Source: Aurantimonas sp. 22II-16-19i (GTDB lineage: Bacteria; Pseudomonadota; Alphaproteobacteria; Rhizobiales; Rhizobiaceae). Taken from it: a stretch of 64,000 nt of DNA. A program made the position numbers and the translations under genes. A model generated the notes under the pieces. The model worked only from the letters and a program-made list of their open reading frames with translations. It had not been told where the DNA came from and did no database searches. The stretch lies in the NCBI RefSeq assembly GCF_002088275.1, contig NZ_AQQS01000002.1:124001-188000 (forward strand). The letters are read 5' to 3'. This document shows, in pieces, positions 57,339 to 64,000 of the stretch; position 1 is the first letter of the stretch; the number at the start of each line of letters is the position of its first letter.

Positions 57339-57827
57339 TCAGCCCTCCTGCGGCCGGTCGACGGACCCGTGATAGGGCTTGATGTCGAGGAGCGGCGTGC
57401 CGTCGACGACGTCGATCGCATCGATCGTGACGAGGCCCGACTCGATGTCGAGCGCCTCGATCCGCACGAGATGCAGCCCGATCGGATTGGGTCGCACCGG
57501 TGAGCGGAGCGAAAAGGTGCCGCGGGGGGTCTCGGCATGGCGCGGCTTCTGCAAGGCGAGGTCCCGCGCCGCGCCGTCGAGCCAGCTCAGGCAGAAGACA
57601 TGGTCGCCGGGGGCGAGGCCCTGCAGAGCCTCCCGGAAGGGCCGGTCGACCTCGAGACGCCCCGTCGCCCCGGCCTCGATCGCGGCCCGGCGGTTCTTCG
57701 GGCAATCGTCACGGGAGGCGAAGGGCGAGCGCAGCCGGCCGATGAAGACGAGGCCGGCATCGTCGAAGCCGGGCAGGGGGGCGGAAAACGGCTTCTCGCC
57801 GGGGCGGGCTGGTCGGGATGCGCTCAG
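57339..57827 (-). CDS. trmO: tRNA (t6A37) N6-methyltransferase TrmO, apparent CTG start
   Basis: A 162-aa TrmO/TsaA-family protein that uses S-adenosylmethionine to methylate N6-threonylcarbamoyladenosine at tRNA position 37. Seen are GLVFIGRLRSPFASRDDCPKN, GDHVFCLSWLDGAARDL, and RSPVRPNPIGLHLVRIEAL with GTPLLDIKPYHGSVD. This N-terminus cannot begin with ATG, GTG or TTG: reading back, the frame has only CTG at 57827 before an in-frame TGA eight codons earlier. A perfect GAGGAG lies seven bases before the CTG. The first standard start codon would remove more than half the protein. It is divergent from the ArsR-type regulator. Confidence 0.85.
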   Translation of the reverse strand: MSASRPARPGEKPFSAPLPGFDDAGLVFIGRLRSPFASRDDCPKNRRAAIEAGATGRLEVDRPFREALQGLAPGDHVFCLSWLDGAARDLALQKPRHAETPRGTFSLRSPVRPNPIGLHLVRIEALDIESGLVTIDAIDVVDGTPLLDIKPYHGSVDRPQEG

Positions 57828-57959
57828 GACGGATCTCCTCTTCTCGAATCGTCAGGGACGCCAGCGGGTGGGCGCGGCGCCCGGTGCGCAACGCCGTCCG
57901 GAGAAACGGAAAATCGGCGCCGACGACCGGAAACGCCTTGCCAAATCTCTCGGCGTGAC

Positions 57960-57975
57960 ATAAACATATCTTTAT
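57960..57975. promoter_or_regulatory. palindromic operator upstream of the ArsR-methyltransferase gene
   Basis: ATAAACAT/ATCTTTAT (57960-57975) is a 16-bp inverted repeat with one mismatched pair, 18 bases before the regulator ATG, in an AT-rich island. ATAAAGATATCTTTAT-like sites are described for ArsR-family regulators of methionine/S-adenosylhomocysteine genes (SahR type). Autoregulation with metF is expected. Confidence 0.6.
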
Positions 57976-57993
57976 ATCGTAATCGAGTGTGTC

Positions 57994-59007
57994 ATGTTGG
58001 ACGTCCGCAAATTCGCCTTCGAGCCCTTCGTCGATCTGCTGCGCGCCGCGGCCGAGCCGACGCGGCTGAGGCTCCTCGTCCTTCTGGCCGCCGCCGATCT
58101 GACCGTGAGCGAGCTTACGACGATTCTCGGCCAGTCGCAGCCGCGCATTTCCCGCCACCTGAAGCTGCTCGCCGAGGCGGGCCTGATCTCGCGCTATCAG
58201 GAGGGCTCCTGGGCCTTCTTCCGCGCCTCGGACGATCCGGTCGCGCTGCCGGTGATGCGGGCCCTCGTCGGCTGGATCGACGCCGAGGATCCGGTGCTCG
58301 CCCGCGATGCCGAGCGGCTGGCCGAGGTGCGGGCGCGCCGGGCCGAGCGTGCGGCGGACTATTTCGCCCGCAACGCCGAGGAGTGGGATCGCATCCGTTC
58401 GCTCCACGTCTCCGACGCCGAGGTGGAGGCGGCGCTGAGCCAGGCGCTCGGCCGCAAGCGGTTCGACACGCTGCTCGACGTCGGCACCGGCACCGGGCGG
58501 ATGCTCGAGGTGCTGGCCCCGCGCTGCGAGCGGGCCGTCGGCATCGATTCTTCCCGCGAGATGCTGGCGGTGGCGCGGGCCAAGCTCGACGAGGCCAAAG
58601 TCACCAATGCGCAGGTGCGGCTCGGAAGCGTCTATCACCTGCCGGTCGAGCGGGGCGGCTTCGACCTCGTCTTGATCCATCAGGTCCTGCATTATCTCGA
58701 CGATCCGGCGAAGGCCGTGCGCGAGGCCGCGGCGGCGCTGTCGCCCGGCGGGCGGCTCGCCATCATCGATTTCGCGCCGCACGAGATGGAGTTCATGCGC
58801 AGCGAATACGCCCATCTGCGGCTGGGCTTCTCCGATCAGTCCCTGACGTCCTATGCCGAGGCGGCGGGGCTCGAGGTCCGCTCCCTCGTCCACCTGACGA
58901 CCAAGTCCGCGCAGGCGGCGGAACTCACCGTCACCATCCTCCTCGCCGAGGATCAGCGCCTTCTCATCGCCGCGAACGACGCGGCGCAAATCGCCATGAC
59001 AAGCTGA
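57994..59007 (+). CDS. ArsR-family regulator fused to SAM-dependent methyltransferase
   Basis: A 337-aa two-domain protein. Residues 10-90 are an ArsR winged helix (FVDLLRAAAEPTRLRLLVLL, VSELTTILGQSQPRISRHLKLL, GLISRYQEGSWAFF) without metal-binding cysteines. Residues about 115-325 are a class I methyltransferase: LDVGTGTGR at 161-169, GID at 183-185, LVLIHQVLHYL and SPGGRLAIIDFAPH. Proteins of this build sit before metF in many alphaproteobacteria and are thought to sense S-adenosylmethionine or S-adenosylhomocysteine through the methyltransferase fold. metF starts 10 bases downstream, and a palindrome precedes the gene. No direct evidence shows whether it still methylates. Confidence 0.9.
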   Translation: MLDVRKFAFEPFVDLLRAAAEPTRLRLLVLLAAADLTVSELTTILGQSQPRISRHLKLLAEAGLISRYQEGSWAFFRASDDPVALPVMRALVGWIDAEDPVLARDAERLAEVRARRAERAADYFARNAEEWDRIRSLHVSDAEVEAALSQALGRKRFDTLLDVGTGTGRMLEVLAPRCERAVGIDSSREMLAVARAKLDEAKVTNAQVRLGSVYHLPVERGGFDLVLIHQVLHYLDDPAKAVREAAAALSPGGRLAIIDFAPHEMEFMRSEYAHLRLGFSDQSLTSYAEAAGLEVRSLVHLTTKSAQAAELTVTILLAEDQRLLIAANDAAQIAMTS

Positions 59008-59017
59008 GGAAACAACC

Positions 59018-59932
59018 ATGAGCCAGGTCAACGCCCTGTCGAATTCCGGCATCCGGGTCTCGTTCGAATTCTTCCCGCCGAAGTCCGAGAAGATGGAGGA
59101 GAACCTGTGGCGCTCGATCGAGCGGCTGGCGCCGATGCAGCCGACCTTCGTCTCGGTCACCTACGGCGCCGGCGGCTCCACCCGGGAGCGCACCCACCAC
59201 ACGATCGAGCGGATCCTCAAGGAGACCAGCCTCGTCCCGGCCGCGCATCTGACCTGCGTCGACGCCTCGCGCGAGGAGGTCGACGAGGTGGTTCGCCAGT
59301 ACCGCGATACCGGCGTGAAACACTTCGTGGCGCTGCGCGGCGACAGCCAGGCGGGCGTCGGCGGCAAGTACATCGCGCGGCCGGACGGCTATCGCAACGC
59401 GGTCGAGCTGGTCGCGGGCCTGAAGAAGATCGACGACTTCGAGATCTCGGTCTCGGCCTATCCGGAGAAGCATCCCGAGAGCCCGGACTTCGCCACCGAC
59501 ATCGACATGCTGAAGCGCAAGGTCGACAACGGCGCCACCCGGGCGATCACCCAGTTCTTCTTCGACAACGATGTCTTCGAGCGTTATGTCGAGCGCGCCC
59601 GCAAGGCGGGCATCTACATCCCGATCGTGCCGGGCATCGCGCCGATCCACGACTTCACCAAGATCGCGCGTTTCGCCAGCGCCACCGGCGCCAGCATCCC
59701 GGCCTGGCTCGCCGCCCGCTTCGAGGGGCTGGAAGAGGACGAGCAGACCCGCTCGCACGTCTCCGCCGCCTTCTGCGCCGAGCAGGTCCTCGACCTGACC
59801 AGGCGCGGCATTTCCGACTTCCACTTCTACACGATGAACCGCGCCGACCTCGTCTATTCGATCTGCCACATCCTCGGCCTGCGGGCCGCGGCGCCGGTCG
59901 GCGAGGACGCGGCTGCGGCCGCGGCGGCCTGA
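59018..59932 (+). CDS. metF: methylenetetrahydrofolate reductase
   Basis: A 304-aa FAD enzyme reducing 5,10-methylene-THF to 5-methyl-THF for methionine synthesis. Conserved: RVSFEFFPPKSEKMEENLW near residue 13, VSVTYGAGGSTRERTH, HFVALRGDSQ, SVSAYPEKHPES, ITQFFFDND and PIVPGIAPI. The ending, AAAPVGEDAAAAAAA, is a low-complexity Ala tail. It is in an operon with the ArsR-methyltransferase regulator (10-base gap) and is followed by a strong terminator. fhs at 35 kb and trmO next door are other one-carbon or SAM users in the window. Confidence 0.96.
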   Translation: MSQVNALSNSGIRVSFEFFPPKSEKMEENLWRSIERLAPMQPTFVSVTYGAGGSTRERTHHTIERILKETSLVPAAHLTCVDASREEVDEVVRQYRDTGVKHFVALRGDSQAGVGGKYIARPDGYRNAVELVAGLKKIDDFEISVSAYPEKHPESPDFATDIDMLKRKVDNGATRAITQFFFDNDVFERYVERARKAGIYIPIVPGIAPIHDFTKIARFASATGASIPAWLAARFEGLEEDEQTRSHVSAAFCAEQVLDLTRRGISDFHFYTMNRADLVYSICHILGLRAAAPVGEDAAAAAAA

Positions 59933-59972
59933 GGCGCCGGCGCCTGCACTTTCAAGACGCCTGAAACAAGCG

Positions 59973-60000
59973 AAAGGCCGGGTCTCCCCGGCCTTTCTGA
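59973..60000 (+). terminator. intrinsic terminator after metF
   Basis: AAAGGCCGGG (59973-59982) pairs with CCCGGCCTTT (59987-59996) around a TCTC loop and is followed by CTGATTTG. The U run is mostly inside the stem, but the fold is compact and correctly placed 40 bases after the stop. Confidence 0.8.
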
Positions 60001-60119
60001 TTTGTCGTCCATCCTATGAACGGAAGCATATGGACGGAACCATCGGACGGCCAACCATCCATCGAGCCGGTCGGGGCCCGGGACGCCGCGGCGGCCGCCG
60101 CTTCAGACCCTGACCGTGA

Positions 60120-60206
60120 TCAGGGCACGTAACCTGTCACCATGGCCGCGAGAAAGGCGAAGGCCGCGCAGATCATGATGAGGTTGAGCGAACGCGTGAG
60201 TTGCAT
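60120..60206 (-). CDS. 28-aa membrane peptide
   Basis: A minus-strand gene for MQLTRSLNLIMICAAFAFLA and then AMVTGYVP, 28 residues. One hydrophobic helix (about 7-24) follows a short basic start. An AGAGGAG ribosome binding site is placed correctly before the ATG. The good translation signal, helix pattern and lack of any other gene in this gap support a real small membrane protein. Function is unknown. It is unrelated in sequence to the peptide at 4814-4900. Confidence 0.6.
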   Translation of the reverse strand: MQLTRSLNLIMICAAFAFLAAMVTGYVP

Positions 60207-60435
60207 GGTTTCGGGCTCCTCTGTGCATTCAACCCTCACAGGTTAACGAATAGTGGCGGCGCGTAAAGAGCCAATCGTCGCTGCAGCGCGGTATGGAGGC
60301 AAAAGAGCGCCCGGAGTTTCGTCCGCACCGGGCGATGCAACTGCGAAGACGGCGCGAAATATATCGCAGGATCGTCCCGGTCCGGGACAGGATCGACGGC
60401 GTTCCAAGCGTCGATGTTTAATCATAATCTCGAAC

Positions 60436-61716
60436 TTATTGTCGCGCGAGGATGTCCTGCAGCAGGCCAGCGACGGCCAGCGCCCGGTCGTCCCGCCCGA
60501 AGCGGGCGATCACCGATACGCCGAGCGGCAGCCCGTCGGCGGTGGCGAGGCCCGGCACGCTGACGACAGGGTTGCCGGTCAGCGTCCAGAGCTTGTTCAT
60601 CTGGGCATCCCCCGTCGAGGCCAGCGTCACCGGGGCGGCCCCCAGCGCTGACGGCGCCAGCAGGACGTCGACGGTCTCGAACAGCGAGGACGCGGCCTTG
60701 CGGGCGATCCGCGCGGCGCGGCGCGCCTCGTCATAGGTCGAAGGCGCCAGCGTGGCCGCCTGCTCGAGGACGGCCAGCACCTTCGGGCCGAGTTCCGACC
60801 GGTGATGATGGAACTCGTCCGACAGCGCCATCACCGCCTCGAACCCCTGGATCGCCCCGTGCCAGTCCCGCGCCGAAGCCAGCGCGGCGGGTTCCTCGAC
60901 CTCGACGAGGCGGGCGCCGGCCCGTTCGAGAAGGCCTGCGGCCTCGGCGACGGCTTCGAGCATCGCCGGCTCGACCTCGATGTCGACGGTGCTGCGATAG
61001 AGGCCGATGGTCAGCCCGGCGGCGTCGGGCAGGCGCGCCGGCGCCAGCTCGCGGCGGGTGATCAGGCTCGCCGCCAGGGCGAGGTCCATCGCCGTCGCGG
61101 CGAACAGGCCAGCGGTATCGAGCGTGTAGGAGAAGGTCTTCATGCCGACCGTCGGCAGCAGGCGGAAGCTCGGCTTGAAGCCGGCGACGCCGCAGAAGGA
61201 GGCCGGCCGGATCACCGAACCGCCGGTCTGCGAGCCGAAGGCCAGCGGCACCATGCCCGCCGCCACCGCCGCCGCCGAGCCCGAGGACGAGCCGCCCGGC
61301 GTGTGATCGAGGTTGCGGGGGTTGCGGGTCGGGGTGGGGTCGAGGCTGGCGAATTCGGTGGTCGTGGTCTTGCCGATGATCGCCGCACCGACGAGCCTCG
61401 CCATGGAGACGAGGGCCGCGTCGGCGACCGGCCGGTGGTTGCGGTAGATCGGCGAGCCGTGCTCGGTCGTCATGTCGCGGGTGTCGTAGATGTCCTTGAC
61501 GCCGACGGCGACGCCGGCGAGCGGGCCCGTCTGCGCCGAAGCCGCAACCAGGCTGTCGCGAGGCGCGGTCCGCAGGAAGGCGCCGATCGGGCCGTCCGCC
61601 TCGGCGATCCGCTCTTGCGCGGCCTCGATCTCCCGCGCGGGGCTCGAGCGACCGGAGGCGACGGCCTCGACGATGTCTTCAAGGGAGGTGGCGGCGATCG
61701 GATGGCGGTTCGGCAT
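60436..61716 (-). CDS. amidase-signature family amidase
   Basis: A 426-aa amidase with Lys74 in GVAVGVKDIYDT, cis-Ser143 in TPGGSSSGSAAA and nucleophile Ser167 in GSQTGGSVIRPA. It is shorter than, and only distantly like, the amidase at 43275-44771, so not a recent copy. ATG 61716 is chosen (GAAGGT upstream); ATG 61749 is possible. Substrate is not deducible. It is divergent from the decarboxylase gene and stands alone on its strand. The 230-base gap downstream holds nothing recognisable. Confidence 0.87.
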   Translation of the reverse strand: MPNRHPIAATSLEDIVEAVASGRSSPAREIEAAQERIAEADGPIGAFLRTAPRDSLVAASAQTGPLAGVAVGVKDIYDTRDMTTEHGSPIYRNHRPVADAALVSMARLVGAAIIGKTTTTEFASLDPTPTRNPRNLDHTPGGSSSGSAAAVAAGMVPLAFGSQTGGSVIRPASFCGVAGFKPSFRLLPTVGMKTFSYTLDTAGLFAATAMDLALAASLITRRELAPARLPDAAGLTIGLYRSTVDIEVEPAMLEAVAEAAGLLERAGARLVEVEEPAALASARDWHGAIQGFEAVMALSDEFHHHRSELGPKVLAVLEQAATLAPSTYDEARRAARIARKAASSLFETVDVLLAPSALGAAPVTLASTGDAQMNKLWTLTGNPVVSVPGLATADGLPLGVSVIARFGRDDRALAVAGLLQDILARQ

Positions 61717-61887
61717 GGGCCTGATGACCTTCGAGGATTGGCGTGTCATGGTTCGTCGGAACCGTGGGTAGCGCCCGAGCGCTGGTCGCGACAAGCAAAA
61801 ACCCTGACGGTGGAGTGACAAGGCCGGTTCGACCTTCGCCTCCGGCGCCCCATGTTCCGCCGCGCCACCATCACGGGAGACGCCAGC

Positions 61888-63108
61888 TTGCAGAGCTTTT
61901 CAACGGCCAGGGACGCGGCTCTGACCCTGCGCCCGGACGTGCCGGTCTACTGCTTCCGCCCGGAGGTCCTTGCCGCCGACGCCAGAGCCTTCGTCGCCGC
62001 CTTTCCGGGCGAGACGGCCTATGCGGTGAAGACGAATGGCGAGCCGATGGTGCTGGAAACCTTGGCCAAGGCGGGGATCTCCACCTTCGACGTCGCCTCG
62101 CCCGGCGAGTTCGCTGCGGTGAAGGCGGCGAGGCCCGACGCCGAGATGCTCTACATGCATCCGGTCAAGGCGCAGTCGGACATCCGCCTGGCGCTGGAGA
62201 CCTACGGCATCCGCGTTCTGTCCCTCGACCACGAGGACGAGGTGGCGAAGATCCTGCGGATCGTGCGGGCGCTCGACATCGACCCGGGCACGGTGACGCT
62301 CTTCATCCGGATCCAGACCAAGGGCCATGCGGCCTACGAGCTGTCGAAGAAGTTCGGCGCAGCTCCCGCCCATGCGGTCGAGCTCCTGCAGCGCTGCCAC
62401 AAGATCGGCTTCAAGGTCGGCCTGTGCTTCCATGTCGGCTCGCAGATCGAGGATCCCGACACCTACGAGCGCGCGCTCGCGTCCGCCGACTGGGTGCGCA
62501 ACCGGGCCGACGTGCCGCTGGCCGGCCTCGACGTCGGCGGCGGCTTTCCGGCCGAATACGGCCATGACCCGCGCCGCAAGAAGAAGGACATGCCGGGCAT
62601 GGCGGAGATCATGACCCGGCTGAACTCCGACATCGAGGAATGGGGCTTTGCCGACATGCCGCTGGTGGCCGAGCCCGGCCGGGTGATCGTCGCGCGGGCC
62701 TTCTCGCTGATCGTGCGGGTGCTGCTGAGAAAGGGCAAGCGGCTCTACATCAACGACGGCATCTGGGCGTCGCTGTCGGATTCGTGGACCGGCAAGATCA
62801 CCCTGCCGGCCCGCTTCATCCCCGATCCCGCCCGCGTCGCCCGCAATGGCGACCCGGCGAAGATCGGCGCCTTCAAGGTCTGCGGCGCGACCTGCGATTC
62901 GGTGGACATCCTGTCACGGCCGTTCTGGCTGCCCGAGACGGTCGACACCGGCGACTGGATCGAGATCGGCCACATCGGCGCCTACTCGCTGTCGCTGCGG
63001 ACCCGCTTCAACGGCTTCTACCCGGACACCTTCGTCGAGGTCACCACGCCCTTCGACGCCGGCGAAAAGGCCGAAGGCTACGCCAGCCTGGAGACGATGG
63101 CCGACTGA
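61888..63108 (+). CDS. type III PLP-dependent decarboxylase (ornithine/lysine type)
   Basis: A 406-aa fold-type III decarboxylase. PLP-binding Lys48 is in AYAVKTN, LDVGGGFPAEYG supplies the glycine loop, AEPGRVIV follows, and catalytic Cys336 is in CGATCDSVDI, the ornithine-decarboxylase signature. It would make putrescine (or cadaverine) from ornithine (or lysine), feeding homospermidine synthase encoded at 27-28 kb. TTG 61888 is preferred because GGGAGA is eight bases before it; ATG 61852, 12 codons earlier, has no such site. The N-terminus differs from the usual rhizobial enzyme, so a diamino acid other than ornithine cannot be excluded. Confidence 0.88.
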   Translation: MQSFSTARDAALTLRPDVPVYCFRPEVLAADARAFVAAFPGETAYAVKTNGEPMVLETLAKAGISTFDVASPGEFAAVKAARPDAEMLYMHPVKAQSDIRLALETYGIRVLSLDHEDEVAKILRIVRALDIDPGTVTLFIRIQTKGHAAYELSKKFGAAPAHAVELLQRCHKIGFKVGLCFHVGSQIEDPDTYERALASADWVRNRADVPLAGLDVGGGFPAEYGHDPRRKKKDMPGMAEIMTRLNSDIEEWGFADMPLVAEPGRVIVARAFSLIVRVLLRKGKRLYINDGIWASLSDSWTGKITLPARFIPDPARVARNGDPAKIGAFKVCGATCDSVDILSRPFWLPETVDTGDWIEIGHIGAYSLSLRTRFNGFYPDTFVEVTTPFDAGEKAEGYASLETMAD

Positions 63109-63117
63109 GCGGCCGGC

Positions 63118-63564
63118 CTACCGCCCCGAGCGGGCCTTCGGCGTGATGTCCTTCATCGGGCGGATGTCGCCGCGGGAATCGATCATGCCGTCATGGCCGA
63201 AGTGATCGAGGATGATCGCGAGGTTCTTGCGGTTGGCCTTGAAGAACAGGTCGAAGACGTCGCCGACCAGCGGAACCGCGCCGAGGCCGAAATCGACGCC
63301 GACATTGGCGAGCATCTTCGCCAGCTTGTGCGACGGCATGCCGAGGCGCCGGGCCTCGTTGACGATCCACAGGGACACCAGCGCGGTGCCTGCGTCGCCG
63401 ACGCCGGGGATGAGGCCGACGATCGAATCGCCGCCGAAGCTGATCCCTGTTCCGGGAATCCGGATCGCCGTGTCCATGACCCGGGCCACCTTGGCGACGC
63501 GCCGGAGCCGGCGAAGGTGGTCGACCTCGTCGAGGGCATGGGTCGGGGCGTAAGTCGCGCTCAT
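63118..63564 (-). CDS. DUF4112 protein
   Basis: A 148-aa protein of the DUF4112 family, with LRRVAKVARVMDTAIRIPGTG, SFGGDSIVGLIPGVGDAGTALVSLW and GLGAVPLVGDVFDLFFKANRKNL. The two Gly-rich, VGD-containing segments are hydrophobic and repeat-like (GLIPGVGD, AVPLVGDVFD), suggesting membrane association. Function is unknown. ATG 63564 follows a GGGAGA ribosome site; a start at 63624 is unlikely. It converges on the decarboxylase gene with only nine bases between stops. Confidence 0.85.
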   Translation of the reverse strand: MSATYAPTHALDEVDHLRRLRRVAKVARVMDTAIRIPGTGISFGGDSIVGLIPGVGDAGTALVSLWIVNEARRLGMPSHKLAKMLANVGVDFGLGAVPLVGDVFDLFFKANRKNLAIILDHFGHDGMIDSRGDIRPMKDITPKARSGR

Positions 63565-63827
63565 GGTGTCGTAGTCTCCCGGTGATCTTCGCAGCGGATG
63601 CGAATGGCTCTGTCGCCATTTCATATGGGGAAGCGATCAGACGGGAAAAAGATCCGGAATTCGCACGCCGATCGCGGTCGCGGCGATGAAGCCGCTGCCG
63701 CGAGGGCGAGGGCCGTTCGGGGCTCGCGAAAAATCAGCCGGCCTTTCCGCATGGCTCGACAAACCACGACCAAGGTTGTCGCCTGTGATGGCGAATCGAC
63801 TTTTCTCGCGCCGACCGGAGATGCCGC

Positions 63828-64000
63828 TTGGAAGACACCGCGGCCGGCCACGCCGGCGACCTGACCGTCATCGCCTTCGTCATTCTCGTCGCGGTGGTCT
63901 CCGGCCTCGGCCTGATGCGGCTGCGGCAGCCGCCGTTGGTCGGCTTCATCCTGGCCGGCGTGTTTCTCGGCCCCTCCGGCCTCGGCTTCGTCTCGACCTC
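63828..64000 (+). CDS. cation:proton antiporter, CPA2/KefB family (5' part)
   Basis: The first 57 codons of a gene that runs off the window. It begins at TTG 63828 behind CGGAG (seven bases). The protein opens MEDTAAGHAGDLTVIAFVILVAVVSGLGL, a first helix. LRQPPLVGFILAGVFLGPSGLGFVS then matches the second helix of KefB/CPA2 exchangers, where QPPLVGFILAGVFLGP is highly conserved. Such proteins exchange K+ or Na+ for H+ across the inner membrane. The remaining sequence, including any TrkA-N domain, is outside. Confidence 0.85.
   Translation, partial: MEDTAAGHAGDLTVIAFVILVAVVSGLGLMRLRQPPLVGFILAGVFLGPSGLGFVST

Noticed and set aside
63598-63864. Plus-strand 88-codon frame before the antiporter
   Set aside because: It overlaps the antiporter start in another frame, and its composition is that of random high-GC sequence.

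Overview
The window is GC-rich chromosomal DNA from an alphaproteobacterium, most likely of the order Hyphomicrobiales (Rhizobiales). The basis is the gene set and neighbourhoods: an Omp10-type lipoprotein beside ferrochelatase, a glycogen operon with pgm last, homospermidine synthase, a PuuE-UraD fusion, and two small RNA candidates with exposed anti-Shine-Dalgarno loops of the rhizobial type. Genus cannot be fixed from sequence alone. No tRNA, rRNA, CRISPR array or intact insertion sequence was seen.

Layout. 0-2.3 kb is accessory DNA: a HlyC-like protein with an apparently dead active site and a damaged 5' end, an AT-rich exported protein of unknown function, and an antitoxin followed by a frameshifted ParE-type toxin. 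2.4-5.2 kb holds a secreted S10 peptidase and small proteins (exported peptide, 28-aa membrane peptide, CsbD). 5.4-14.3 kb is a minus-strand carbohydrate operon pgi-glgP-glgC-glgA-pgm without glgB. 14.6-17.0 kb has a succinate-semialdehyde-type dehydrogenase and two 79-aa paralogues. 17.2-20.2 kb is the ureide pathway (puuE-uraD fusion, alc, allA). 20.2-28.4 kb, all minus strand, carries NfeD and SPFH proteins, a membrane alpha/beta hydrolase overlapping a BciB/FrhB-like iron-sulfur flavoprotein, hemH, omp10 and hss.

28.8-37.8 kb runs on the plus strand: class I aldolase, a periplasmic thioredoxin, a DUF533 protein, putA, a candidate anti-SD small RNA, fhs and an ABC ATPase. That ATPase faces the permease and binding protein of a ferric-type ABC importer. 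An OpgD-type glucan protein and a DUF2147 protein follow. 43.3-54.0 kb is an eight-gene minus-strand operon: a dipeptide/oligopeptide ABC importer, an MlrC-family metallopeptidase, two M20 hydrolases and an amidase. A divergent IclR regulator and a cytoplasmic gamma-glutamyltransferase flank it, so it looks like an uptake-and-hydrolysis module for peptide-like or N-acyl/amide compounds.

56.7-64 kb has a second anti-SD small RNA candidate, a DUF2293 protein, trmO with an apparent CTG start, an ArsR-methyltransferase fusion regulator with a palindromic operator in front of metF, a 28-aa membrane peptide, a second amidase, an ornithine-type decarboxylase, a DUF4112 protein and the start of a CPA2 cation:proton antiporter.

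How genes cooperate: pgi, pgm, glgC, glgA and glgP interconvert fructose-6-phosphate, glucose phosphates, ADP-glucose and alpha-glucan. The puuE-uraD/alc/allA genes turn OHCU and allantoin into glyoxylate and urea. The decarboxylase and hss can supply putrescine and homospermidine. The regulator, metF and fhs belong to one-carbon metabolism. Several apparent single-base length changes in homopolymer runs lie in the first 2.3 kb; they may be real decay or assembly error.
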